The notes under the pieces: generated by a model
Told to the model about the DNA's origin: nothing
Seen by the model: only the letters and a program-made list of their open reading frames with translations
Database searches by the model: none
Position numbers and translations under genes: made by a program
Origin: Mactromeris polynyma
Taxonomy: Eukaryota; Mollusca; Bivalvia; Venerida; Mactridae
DNA length: 64,000 bases
Direction of reading: 5' to 3'
Assembly (NCBI GenBank): GCA_032209605.1
Contig: JASFXZ010000035.1
Location: forward strand, 5,185,748 to 5,249,747
In this document: positions 37,089 through 49,420 of the stretch, one piece after another
How the letters are laid out: each line of letters starts with the position of its first letter
Position numbering within the stretch: the stretch's first letter is position 1

Positions 37089-37170
37089 TATAAAGAGCAA
37101 TTATGCTTCCAGGACATGATAGAACGATGGATGATGAAAGAAGAAAAACGTTGAAGGAGCTGACGGTAAT
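37089..37170 (+). CDS. Possible isolated exon
   Basis: After ATGCTTCCAG an open frame reads HDRTMDDERRKTLKELT to a GTAATA donor at 37168. Border strength is moderate and no partner exon was found. Confidence 0.2.
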
Positions 37171-37424
37171 ATTGGATATAACTGCTGTCCTCACAAAAAG
37201 TCAAAAAGGGCCCCTTGAACCAGGACCCTTAGCGCCTGTAGCCAGCTGGTGTGTATGTACATTGTACAGAGATGAAGACAGTTTGCTATAGAATGGCCCC
37301 ACAGTATTGCAACGGCAAACAACCAGTTAGGTAAACAAATGTACCTTCCTTATCTTTTCAATGTCCTTGTATATTTATACCAATACAAATACAGTTAAGC
37401 TCAAACTTACTCATTTTCAAAAAG

Positions 37425-37560
37425 CTTATACTTATCACTCTTGATGACTGCTTTCTTGGTAACTAACCAGTATTTGTGCCTAAATAAGAGATTGTTAGAT
37501 ATTGATCACACCTGACTCAGTGGGTTTCAATTTCTCGACCACCATTTTGACAATAGGGTA
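37425..37560 (-). repeat. SINE copy, antisense to the one at 1.5 kb
   Basis: TTATACTTATCACTCTTGAT, GACTGCTTTCTTGG and TTGATCACACC are the reverse complement, with divergence, of the body of the SINE at 1494-1715. Confidence 0.6.
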
Positions 37561-37955
37561 TGTATGAGTCTTCCTACTGTTTATGATAACCATTAAGCAG
37601 GGACTAAATACTTACTTTTTAATTTATTAAACTTTTTTATTTATTAATTTCAATGTTGGCATAAATTTGCATTTCATTACAAACTCTGTTGATTATTTTT
37701 GAGAATAAAGTTTATGTAGCTATATATTACTGTGTTGTATTTTTGTATTTTCAGGATAGGTAAACAATCACTGATCAGTTAACGTTGCGCCTACAACTGA
37801 CATACAGAGATGACATGTTAGCTAGACAAGCATAGTCATTAAGAAGACACAGATAGAGCAGAGCCTACATGCATTCTGCCTATAGGCAGCTTGTTCTATG
37901 ACTATATGGGTGTTTGCGGGGATACAATCAAAGACATGTACTAGCTGTCTTAGAC

Positions 37956-40900
37956 AGATTTGCCACTATTTGCCAGCTATTTCCACCGAAAAGGGTGGCA
38001 TTAAGTGTAAAAAAGGTGGCATTAGCTGGAATATGATAAAATTCCACTCTTTCTCCACTGTAGTGGCAAATTTACCACCAAATGCCTCATTGCTTTAGTG
38101 GCATTTAGGTGGCATTAAGTGGAAATTTGAACACAGACTTTTTTCATGGTGGCAAAAGGGTGGAAATTGGTGTAAAATGGAACTTAGTTTATTTTGAAGG
38201 TGGAAAATAAGTGGCATTTAGTGGAAAAGCAAAACTCTAACTATTTTCTGGGTGGCAAATAAGTGGAAAAAAACTTAGAAAATTTTGTGCATTGGAGGGT
38301 TACAAATTGTACTTTATAAGTTGAAGCTTCAAACTGAAAAAAGCACCCAGTGAACTATTCATCAAAAATATGTTGAATTGTACTTTAAGTTTAAAAGTCC
38401 TCTCTAAATACTCAGGTCTTAGTGCAAAAAAAAAATAGCAGCATAAGTTAAATTCAAAGTATCATAATTATACTGACTTTAATTTACAAGTATCAAAACT
38501 CTGCAAACTGATCTAAATTCAGAAGTAACATGTTAACAGAAAAATAGATAAGACATAATTATACCGTATATGGGTATAGCCCGTACAAAATATTGGCACG
38601 GATTCTGGGAATCAGAAATTCTGTTCCATTCCGCCTCACATTGCAACTATTTTATAAACAATTCTGGGCGGAGAACTGTAAAAATTCAAGTTGGAATTTA
38701 TTTCTAGGCGAAATTTTAAACTTTTGGTTTTGGGCGGAATTTCTAACTTCATGTTTTAATCTGAGGATATAACAGTGAAATAAACTAAAATGAAACTGAA
38801 CTGTTTATACCGTTTAATAGACACAATAATAAGATGTAACAGAGTATTAACGGACATTAAAAAATGTATTTTGAAACAATCAAACATGGGGCATGATGAG
38901 CAACATGTACACAATATAATGTCAGGTTCTTCAATGAAACTTATCACATATAATTCGAGATAATTTTGGAGAAATAAATGTATCATCTCACTGAATTTGG
39001 GTTAAAACATTTTTTATGACTAAAATCATCGGGATATGTGTATGTAACATCTTTGTAGCTATATTTTCAAGAGTTGTATGTTCTTTATTCAAGAAAATTC
39101 TATTTTGCTAATTAATGTATCATACATCTACATCGTATGAAACTGTAGATAAAGAACCAAAATAAATAGAAATTCATTCATTCACAACCACATTCCTGAA
39201 GTCCAATAAATAAACAATTAACATAGAACAGCTGGGGTTCCATAAGGTGAGTGTAACACAACTGGTAGGATAAGAACACTGTTTGGCTGTGTGAACTGAT
39301 AAGACTAATGGCCAACTGACACCAATCACCCTCAATTGCACCTCCCTAGTAATTTGAGTAATCTGATAAGCCTTTGGCTTGGGATATTTGGGGTCAATCC
39401 ATTTTGTGATGAAGGGCAGAAACCAATAATTACTGATGCCAAGAATAAGACCAACTTGGATCAAATGTTGTCTTTTACTTCACTAAACTTTTTTGTGATC
39501 ATGTTTTCGTCCTTTTTATAAATGCATAATTATAACCATATAGTGTGATTTTTCTAATGGATTCACAGAAGGGAATTTCACCAGACATATTGAATGGACT
39601 GTTCTGTACACAGGGTGTAAAATCCGTTGCTGAACTTTCAAATTTTATACAATGGGCATTTGAATTTCTGCTTGTGGACTGATGGTCTAAACTGCCAGCA
39701 GAATCAAATTGTAATTGCCTGCATTTTAAGCATGCAGTGACCTGTGTTTTCTTGATTCAGTGGGAATATATCTAATTCTATTTTATTCCTGGAAAATATC
39801 TCCTTCTCAGTGCTGTAAATCAATTTACATAAATGACAAAAATCGGAAATGCTCAGGGCATTCAAACCCTGGTGAAAACAGGATGATGTGGTGAATAAAG
39901 ATCTACAATAGGATCATAATCAAAGTCACAGGTAAGATGTTTATATGTTAATAAGATCTTAATACATATTTATTTGTCGCAAATTGAGCTAATTAACACA
40001 GGCCATGCATACAACAATTATTTCAACTAGACAGCATAATGAAAATTCCCAAAATTCGTGCATTAGAAAGTACATTCTACACTCAATTTTCAAAACTTTG
40101 TTTTATCATGAAGTACTGCTTATACCAAAAATAATGGCCACACACCTAATATGTCGATCAGGTAATTATCATACTATTGTTAACCATTTTATGCTGTCTT
40201 GTTAACATGGAAAGTAACATTATTCCCAATAATTTCATACCAACTGAAAACAGAAATGTAAGGAATTTAATTTTTTTTTATTTGGACTCATTCTGTGAAG
40301 TCATACGGGTAGTTAGTTTTAGAACAGAATGATCTATTTTTCTTATGACAAGTAAATGATATTCAAACAAAAATTGTAATTTGCTTTATTGACTGTCAAT
40401 TATTCTCACACAATTGTACCAATCTGTTTTGTAGAAAACACCAGAATGAGTGTGACCAAGGAAACATTCTTCAAGTGTGGCTAAAAATGCTGATCAGGTA
40501 ATATATTAAAGTTTATTGTTGGGGATATTCTCTAGTGGGAAGATTCTCAAAAATTAAGTTAATCACTTTCACATAAAATAAAGCACTAAAAGGTTTGTAA
40601 AAAATGTATGCTGTAGATCATCTTTATAGCAAAACAATTGTTTTAATATATTATAACATTAGCTTCTAGTGAGTTAGTAAAAGTCTTATTTCAACAACTT
40701 TTGAAGGTACATAGTAATTTTCTTGCCTTGTTTATACATAGAAATTATACAAGCTTATATATGCTTGTCTATTATCCTAATTATAAATAAAATCAATTTT
40801 GTTTTAACAGATTGTGTGCTGGAGAAGTGGGTCAACCACCACAAGGACTGAAATCTGGAGGGTGATTCGGCACCTCCTGAAACCATCAAGATACAAGAAG

Positions 40901-41562
40901 ATGATGAATTGAGGGGTTATTAGATTGCGATAGCAGAAAGTTTCCTATATTATAAATTGTAAAACAAATTAAATCATTAAAAGGATTGTTTTATGAATTG
41001 GTTTTATGCTTCTCTTTTAGTGTACAGAACGGCTTTCACGCAGTTTCCACCAGTTTCCACTTATTTCCTGCTATTGCCATCCATAAGGTGGAAAATGTCT
41101 GAAAGGGTGGAAAATACAAATGCCACCATAGCAGTGGCATTAAGTGGAAAAATGTCTAAATACTCCACTACTTGCCACCCTTTTGGTGGCAATAGGTGGA
41201 AATAAGTGGCATCTAGTGGAAAATGAATTTGCCACTCTAATGGTGGCATAATGGTGGAAAATTGTCTAAATACTCCACTACTTGCCACCCTTTTGGTGGC
41301 AATAGGTGGAAATAAGTGGCATCTAGTGGAAAATGAATTTGCCACTCTAATGGTGGCATAATGGTGGAAAATTGTCTAAATACTCCACTACTTTTCACCC
41401 TTAGGTGGCATTAAGTGAAAAAAAGGTGGAATTTACTGGAAAATATCTTTGCCACCATCCTGCTCAAATTTTTCACCATTTTCATCATTTTGGTGGCATT
41501 TTTGGTGGAAAATTGTCTAAATACTCCACCATTGAAAAAAGGTGGCATTAAGTGGCAAATCT
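37956..41562. mobile_element. Element bounded by inverted GTGGCA/GTGGAAA repeat clusters
   Basis: Starts AGATTTGCCACT and ends AGTGGCAAATCT, with short steps of GTGGCATTAAGTGG, GTGGAAA and GTGGCAAAT filling 37.96-38.29 kb and 41.03-41.56 kb. The middle (38.3-41.0 kb) is AT-rich with no recognisable transposase. A target duplication was not found. Probably a nonautonomous element with subterminal repeats. Confidence 0.5.
41161..41380. repeat. 110-bp tandem duplication in the right repeat cluster
   Basis: Two near-perfect consecutive 110-bp units, each starting TACTCCACTACTTGCCACCC; a third, diverged unit start follows at 41381. Confidence 0.85.
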
Positions 41563-41974
41563 AGGGACGGGTATGTTCATAGATATACAGAACAAATTTT
41601 TCAATCCAGAAGGGGACTAGTATACCAAGTAGACATTGTGTTGGTTGATGATAGAGTAAATACAATGTGCAAGTGAACATCTTCTAAAGACTGTTAACAT
41701 TATTTCTTTTTAGTTCAATTGTTATTTCTTGACAAAAGTTGATGAACCTTGCAAAGTCAAACTACCCCATCCAGTGGTAATTCTTTCATAAATGGTATTT
41801 TAAATATTAATTTTCAGTTTCAATGCTCATGTTCATTCAACTTAGACATCAAACGTTGGGGTTTATTCACTTTAATTAAAGTGTAATATTTTGTTCATCC
41901 ACCAGTTCTGGTTCATTTGAGAAATGTTGGAATGATAGTTATAAACTCATCTTTTGAGGAACATGAAAAATTGT

Positions 41975-42050
41975 TCAATGGAGCTACCAGGATTCGCACC
42001 CCTGTCTCCGTTCCGGTATGCTAACCACTACACCACAGCGACTTACTCGA
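41975..42050 (-). repeat. tRNA-like sequence (degenerate)
   Basis: On the minus strand GGTGTAGTGGTTAGCATACC resembles a tRNA D arm/box A, and GGTGCGAATCCTGG a box B. The acceptor stem and anticodon stem do not pair well, so a SINE or tRNA pseudogene is more likely than a working tRNA. Confidence 0.45.
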
Positions 42051-42557
42051 TCCTTGTTCATTTATGAACAGCTACACAACTTAAAACTCGGCTGTGTTTC
42101 AGATATGTACAAATAGTTAATAGCATTGCATAAAATTTAAATGTTGCATAATAATGTGATTCCACTGTATCTCTATTTGTCATTACTCTCTATTGAAATA
42201 ACTTGTAGACAAATGTTCAAATGAAAGATTTTTCCAATGAGTTAGCTGAAATGTAGTATAGCAATTTAATTTTGAAACTTTTTATGCATTTTAGTCAGTA
42301 TTTAAAAGTAATAGAGAGAAACATAGAAATAAAAATATTACAGAGAAGATGTGTCATGGTTTATCAAGTAATATTCACTGATCATGCACCTATATTGATG
42401 TACATGTACAGTTAGTTTGAAATTAATCAATTCAACAGGGGAAAAGTCATAATAACAAGTAATGGGACTTTTTTATTAATTAAACTATTTTTAATGTTTG
42501 TATTAAATTTAATGCTTGTTTGAGACCAAGAGTCCAACCAACTCGACCATGTCCAGT

Positions 42558-43095
42558 GTTTTTAGCTCACCTGAGCACAAAGTGCTTAAGTTGAGCTATT
42601 GGGATCGCCCCGTGTCCGTCATCGTCTACAATTTAGACTGTTAACACTTAATATGTAACATCTTTTACCTGGTCTGCATGAAACTTGGTCAGAATGTTTG
42701 TCTCAATGAAATCTAGTCCAAGTTCGAAACTGGGTTAACACTCCAGAGGTTTCATTTTTACTTTATGTAAGTGTGACTTGGTAAAAATGTTTGCCTTAAT
42801 AAAATCTAAGTCAAGATTGAAACTGGGTCATCTGAGGTCATAAACTAGGTCACAGAATCAAATGATTGAAAATCCTTAAGGAGTCTTGGGAGGCTGCATT
42901 CTCTATCGGAACTTCATAAAACTTGATCAGAATGTTTGTCTTAATAAGATGCAATTCCAGTGTGGTACTGAGTCATGTTGGGTCAAAAAGTAGGTCACGA
43001 GGTCAAATCATTGAAAAAATCCGCATGGAATCTTGAAACCAGGATGGCAATGTACTCAGGTGAGCAATAAAGGGCCACCATAGCCGTCTTGTTTT
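42558..43095. repeat. Abundant bivalve repeat (TTAGCTCACCTGAGCAC family)
   Basis: Begins TTTTTAGCTCACCTGAGCAC and ends GGGCCACCATAGCCGTCTTG. Between are two tandem sub-blocks with CATGAAACTTGGTCAGAATG-type and GAAACTGGGTCA-type motifs. This family is a hallmark of bivalve genomes and supports the taxonomic guess. Confidence 0.75.
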
Positions 43096-43904
43096 AAATA
43101 TTACACTTCATGCAAGAAGTGTAATATGTTTAATTATATTTTTCAAGAGTTCTGAAATATGGACAGTACAGACCGTGAACCATATGTTTTGTTTAGTCTA
43201 GGGTAACAAAGTTTATTATGATACAATGGCATCTTTTTAAAGTGAGTTCATAAGACATATTTTTGGGAGTATTTGACTCTTACAAGTGCTAGATATTGTG
43301 TACTATGTTATGCAAACTAGCAAATTGTTATTATGTCACAATTTTATGATAGATATGTACATTTGGTTTACATTATCATAATCCAAATTCATAGACATTC
43401 AGTAAAAATGGTTAGCAAATATATCTTGTTTAACTGCACAACCTCTTCTTGTTTATTTTTGTCCTGAATTTTGTTATAAGTCAGATACAGCACAAATCCG
43501 ACATACCTTGAAGATACAACTAATAGCAAATTAAATACAAAAGAATTGCTGCAACAAATATGAATTTTATTTACTACCGAACATTTTATGCAGTTAAATA
43601 CACATTCATGAAATAACAATAGAAGTCGGATCAGTTCTGTCGAATTCATCAGGTCCAAAATTCTATTAAAAAGTAAACATGGTTTCAAATAGCCAATTTC
43701 ATTTCGACAACCATAATTAGATACATTAGGACATGACATTTATTTTGGTTGATACCACGTATTCCGATAGAAGGCTGTCAATTAAACAAGGTGCGACTGA
43801 CAGTATATTGACAGAAATAAAAATATCTACTCTGAAAGAAATATGTACATGTACAATAAAGATATTGTATGACAATTAAAACTACATGGTTCTTTTTTAA
43901 ACAA

Positions 43905-44290
43905 AAACATGTCTCCCCGATGACATCAAAGGGCCATTATTCAGTGAAAAATCATCTGAGCGAAACGAAACAACAATGATTCCCAACTACACTTTATGCA
44001 TATCAATCCTGTGAAGTTTTGTTGAAATCCAACCAGTCTTATTTGAGATGAAGCACGGACAAATAAATATGAATAAACACATCATAGGGCCATAACTCAG
44101 TGAACATTATCGGAGCAGAACGAAACAACAAAGATGCACAACTACCCTTGATGTTGATTAATCCTATGAAGTTTGGCTGAATTTCACCCAACAGTATAGG
44201 AGATGAAATGCTGACAAGCTGAAAGTGGACTGACGGACAGACAGACGTCAAAGACAAAATGTGTCTCTAAGGGAGAGATAAAAATGAGGT
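43905..44290. repeat. Bivalve dispersed repeat, two tandem half-units
   Basis: Two related halves with GGGCCATWAYTCAGTGAA, AACGAAACAACAAWGAT and TCCTRTGAAGTTT, ending in GACTGACGGACAGACAGACG. Noncoding. Confidence 0.6.
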
Positions 44291-44669
44291 CCGACTGTAT
44301 ATCAACAGAAAGAAAAACATCTATACTGAAACAAAAAAACATAAATAAAAACAATTCTTGTATTGCGACATTGTACAACACTGAAAACTACATGACATCT
44401 CCTTATATAATAACTCTTACATGCTGCATTCAACAGAACATATTAACTTAACTATTGAATTGAAAAATATAAAGATCTAAATAATCATGTCATTTCATGA
44501 TGCACCTCATTATTGAGAATAAAAGTAATGATATGTTGTATAATAATCATATTTCATGAGAGCACTTTTACTAACTAGATGACCTGAGTGAAGGCTACAT
44601 GTCAAGCCCACCAATTGTCAAGAGAATACCAATATATAATGCTGTACAGTGAGTGCATATCTATTTCAC

Positions 44670-45420
44670 CCATTTGTGACTTCTGAGTGTGATCTTGACC
44701 TTTGAGCTATCTTAATGTACTGGTAGGGTACGGGTCTTGCATGACACATGAGGTCATTATGATGAGCAATTATGCCAAGATATTTAGGAATCCCAATGAA
44801 TGACAACGTAATATTCCGGACAAAATGTTTTGACCAATCTTTTTGATGTTTGAACTCCGAAGTGTCACATTGACCTTTGACCTACAGACATAGGTCCCGA
44901 GTGCAACATGCCGTCTCATCATGGTAAACATTTGTGCTACATAATTTGAAAATTTCTACATAGGTAGATGACAGTGTTATGATCAGTACAAGATGTTTCA
45001 GACATTTGACCTCCAAGTGTGACCTTGACCTTTGAGCAAAGAACACGTGTCTTGCGTGTGACACACTGCTGGTCATGGTAATCATTTGTACCAAGTTATT
45101 TGAAAGTCCCTCAATAAATGACAGTGTGATGGTCTGGACAAGATGTTTTAGACCCGTGTTTGACCTCTAAATGTGAGTTCGACCTTTAAGCTACAGACAT
45201 GGATCATGCTCGCAACATTCTGTCTCATCATGGTTAACATTTCTGCAAAGACATTTGAAAATCCTCCAATAAGTGACAGAGTAATGGTCCAGAAAAAGAA
45301 TATCAAGACGGAAACACACACCCCGGATCACTGTTGTTGGGACTATATCGATATCATTGCAAGCAGGCTCGACAAAAATGTAACTTGTCTTCACTTGTTC
45401 CTCGCTGGTTGAGTTGGTAA
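44670..45420. repeat. Diverged tandem repeat, about 155-170 bp period
   Basis: Four copies of a 'GTGTGACCTTGACCTTTGAGC' type core, at about 44686, 44862, 45012 and 45167, each followed by a CATGGTWAAYATTTGTGC-like block. Recognised as another common bivalve repeat. Confidence 0.6.
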
Positions 45421-45888
45421 TATAACTAGATAAATGTAAAAGAGTGAATTGTTCTAAATACTTTGGCGCTTCAAGTACAACTTATTTGCTGTCAAGTTTA
45501 AATTGCCCAAACACACTGTAGACCATCTGTTCTCCTATAACCGGTATTCAGACTTGACTGAAGTCTTATTGGAACAACATTCTATTTAAAGACTGGAACA
45601 TTTTTGTCTTTTTTAAAAATCAATGGCATATAGGTCTTGGCTTAAACTGGATCTTGCCAATAATTTGCCAAGATAATCAAACGGTTGACGCATCAATTAT
45701 CAATCTCAGTGATCTACCACCCTTTCAGTCCAGAATTATTTTTTCTCTCAACTGGTGGTGATATTGGAGCAATGGTGGCTGAAATTTGTTGGGGATGGTG
45801 CTCCTCAAGCGTCATGTTAACAACAGATTTACAACAAATTCCATACAAATTTCCATCAGCAGTTTAGGAATATATTCATACTCCTTTG

Positions 45889-45935
45889 TCACAGTTCAAT
45901 TATTGTTGGTTGCCTTTGAGTATGTTCATTTGCAT
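45889..45935 (-). CDS. Possible terminal exon, unknown protein
   Basis: Acceptor TTTTTGTTCCAG at 45936 opens a frame reading ANEHTQRQPTIIEL and TGA. An upstream mini-exon candidate at 46500-46526 (EESFNIHLL) would join in phase but has a weak donor. Possibly the 3' end of the minus-strand gene whose exons lie at 51-63 kb. Confidence 0.3.
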
Positions 45936-47504
45936 CTGGAACAAAAATAGATTAGTTCATATTATTCGAAAATAGAACTTGTAACCAAAATAAAAATCAC
46001 TAAGAACATCAAGTTTATACAAGTTTGCATTGGAATCTACAAGGAAATTCAGATTTAGACTGTGCTGCACTATTTGCAAGTATCACCAGGATGTAACCAG
46101 TACTTTTTATCAAACTAGATTTGATATTCACATTCAGTTCATTTGAAATTTCAGTAGCAATAGTGTGCCAACCAGATAATGTCAAGTTACAGCAGTCAAT
46201 TTTAACTGTAAACCATTACATGCAACATTTATGAGAATAACTTCACACTGATTAAATTACAAATATAATGTTTAGCATAAGTATTTGTCAGTCAGAAATA
46301 TTACAAATGTTTTGCCTCTAAAGATTTCAAGAATTCAGAGCAGAAGCAGTGATGACAAATGTGGAGTTTAGCCTAGACTTCCCAACTGTATTAATCAGTT
46401 GTCAATCACATTTGTTACTCAATAATGCTCAAAATAAAATAAAAATATGTAAACATAATAAGTACCTGAAGCCATTTTGTTTTGTAGTCTAGTGGCTACT
46501 CAGTAGATGTATGTTGAAGCTTTCTTCTGCAATTGAAAATGTATTAACATCAAGCCTAAAAGCATGATAGGATTTATTGGAAATGCTGTACACCATATAT
46601 TTACAGTAAAACCTCACTTAAATACCCTCTCAATTAGACCACCTCAAAATTAATATCACAATTTGAAAGGCCATTTTCATTGTTTACTCTTTATTCAACC
46701 TCACTGTTAAGACCACCTCAATAAGAAAACCAGTTTTCAAGGATCTCAGTTAGTGATGGCGCGATTATAGAAAATAATCAAAAATCATCACTGGACATTC
46801 GATGTCGGCGACATTCAAATATTACAGTTATATAGAAATGGTTTCAATGTACTCAGTCAAATACAAATATACAAAGTAATAGATATGAGAAAAGTTTCCA
46901 TTAAATAGAGTGAGTAACCTCAAAGTAACCATAGATATAGTGTAGTAACCTGGTAACTGGAAATGCAAGGGTCTGTTTTCATACTTTGATAGAATGAGAA
47001 AAGTAACCATTCAGTCGACTTGGTAACCAAAAGTAACTTCAAAGTAACCATATATATAGTGTAGTAACCTGGGTACCGTTTTACTAACGTACTTACGCTT
47101 GCGTAAATCAAATATTTTCATAAGTTTTTGCGTACGTACAAAATTTGTACGTAAATGCGTTTCACTAATATTTGCGTACGTAGGTATTTGCGTAAGTTAG
47201 AGCGTAAAGTTACGTTAGAAATTACCGACCGTAAATCTCTACGTTTTGCGTAAATATGGCCGATCGTATGAACGCTCGAAGAGCTCGACATTTCAGAGAA
47301 ATACCTGACATGTTAGACGGATCGTGAACTTATAGAAAAGTACAGATTATCACGATATCTGATTGGCATAGTTTATGATTTGATAGTACTTATATCGTAC
47401 AGATAGGAGCCACCCTATTTCAGCGATGACGAAGGTAAGTAACGCTAAATTGTATAGTTTACATATTACTAGCATCACATGTCTTTTACACGATAAGCTC
47501 TGTT

Positions 47505-48506
47505 GTGCCACATATAGTCCGTGCCGCATATAGTTCGCGCACGAACTACATGCGGCGAGGAACGCCGCATTAAGTTCATGCGTGAACTATATGCGGCGCT
47601 CTTCGCCGCATTAAGTTCACGTTTGTTTTATGCAGCGGACATGTGCCTCGTCGCCGCATTTAGCTCACTTCTCTTAAAGGTGTTTTTGAAATGTGTATTT
47701 GAATAAGAAAACAATATAAAAAAGTTAATTTTGAAAAGGAGATAAACTGACTCATGATTGTATCAATGTTTTTCTAAACCACTGTCAGTCGAATTAGTTA
47801 TGACCCATTTATGAACAAATGCATTATAGTGGGCATATACGATGCTTTGTCAGCGCTTCGCCTTCTGCATATATAACCAACTTGTGGATTTTAAAGAAAC
47901 CTCATAGAAATATTAAGTTTAAACACATTTGTAAACATTTCTATCAGTTGCGACAAAAGCAGGTAAATTGCTAACGCACATTGGTGTTATCTGTTAAGAT
48001 AATAAAGATGATTCATCATGAATCCCCGTCTAGCGCAGCCGGTATCGCACTAAAATTCCAGTGCGAAGAGCGCGAGTTTGATCCCGGGTCCGACCGTCTA
48101 CGGCTGTGGCGATGCGATGAAATAATATGTTAATGATTGCTCACTTTTATCTGCTCGAAACTGTTAGTAGAATTTTAATCAAGCAACATTAAACCAAACT
48201 GTTTATTTCATTTTAGCATATTTTATTCTGTTATTTTATTAAACATACCCCAAACTGGTCCTAAGGATTTGTCCACTGTCTGATGTGGGGAATATATTTC
48301 AGGTGACACACAATTATTTTCCTTTTTAATGTGTATATGGCAGTTTGAGGAACATGTATTCTTTAAATTAGAACAGCTGATGATGATGATGATGACTTTC
48401 ATTAGGACAAGACATAAAACAGCTATATGCGGCATGACCATGCATTTTCCCCGCATATAGTTCGCCTCGTATGCGAACTATATGCGGCACGGCCTATATG
48501 TGGCAC
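47505..48506. mobile_element. 1.0-kb nested element with GTGCCACATATAG termini
   Basis: Inverted ends of about 34 bp: GTGCCACATATAG then CCGTGCCGCATATAGTTCGC on the left and their reverse complement on the right. The left end also carries several further GAACTACATGCGGCG-type repeats. No target duplication is evident and no coding content. Confidence 0.65.
48024..48096 (+). repeat. tRNA-like SINE head
   Basis: TAGCGCAGCCGGTATCGCAC (box A-like) and GAGTTTGATCCCGGG (box B-like) with tRNA spacing, inside the nested element. No complete cloverleaf. Confidence 0.5.
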
Positions 48507-48859
48507 TACAAAGCTCCCTTGTATTATTACGTCACAACTCAATCCCACGATGCATTAAATACAACTCGATGAGTACTTCCTGAGAATATGAAAACAGACG
48601 ATGTAAATATTCGTTACATTTACATGTATCAGGATTTCAGGCTAATTTATGTTTGTCACAACAGTGAATCAACCATTTGAAGGTAACATGTGAACTAATC
48701 TGGACAAGGTTGGAATTAGTGATAATAAAGTATACTATGATAAGTTGAGAGTGACGTCATGCAATGTTTACATGGTTTGACCACCATTATTGATCAAAAT
48801 AGGTAAATCAAATAACAAGCAACCCTATTTATTGTGATATTGATTTCATTAAACTAACA

Positions 48860-48945
48860 GCCGTGATAGCTCAGATTGTAGCTGGTCCGCGCCTTACAAT
48901 GCAATTTTTAGTTTTGGGTCTGAGTTCGAGACCATCGGGAGGTTG
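48860..48945 (+). repeat. tRNA-like SINE head
   Basis: GTGATAGCTCAGATTGTAGC and CTGAGTTCGAGACC with tRNA spacing. The surrounding DNA is AT-rich. Confidence 0.5.
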
Positions 48946-49324
48946 TTGTTTTCTTTTCATTACAATATTATATATTTCGTTGGTCATCTACAGTTGTACA
49001 TATACGTCTTATACTAATTAATGTTCGCTCGAAATCAATATCATTAATTAAAAACATGTGTATTCACTAAGTTATTCACTAAGTAGATTTACATGTACAT
49101 TTTTCGCTACACATTACATGTATATGGCACAAAATTGATATGGCTACTTGAACATAAGGGGTTCAATTGAACATTTTAGCGACGACGCTATAGCCATCAT
49201 TAAACAAGTTTGATTTAACGACAAAACAATTAGACGATAACAAAAAACAAAACAAAAAAGCAGGCAGAAAAGACAAACTACAAGCACAGAGTAAGGGATA
49301 AAAAATCATATTGTCCATAAAAAT

Positions 49325-49420
49325 AGGAGACTGAAATGTGTCTCGAACTCACACCCTAACTATTGGTCGAAGTTACTAGACGAACGCGCTACCAATTGAG
49401 CTATTACTACTGTTTACTTG
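49325..49420 (-). repeat. tRNA-like SINE head
   Basis: Minus strand AATAGCTCAATTGGTAGCGC (box A) and GTGAGTTCGAGACAC (box B). The anticodon arm is enlarged and poorly paired, so not a working tRNA. Confidence 0.5.

Noticed and set aside
43389..43739. 116-codon minus-strand ORF
   Set aside because: Leu/Ile/Phe-rich reading of AT-rich DNA beside bivalve repeats, without splice context or a domain.
47521..47706. 61-codon ORF with CGCCGC-rich sequence
   Set aside because: Arises from the repeated GCGGCG end motifs of the nested 1-kb element.
48024..48096. Working tRNA gene
   Set aside because: Box A and B are present but stems do not pair into a cloverleaf; treated as a SINE head. The same holds for 22051, 41975, 48860, 49325 and 52699.
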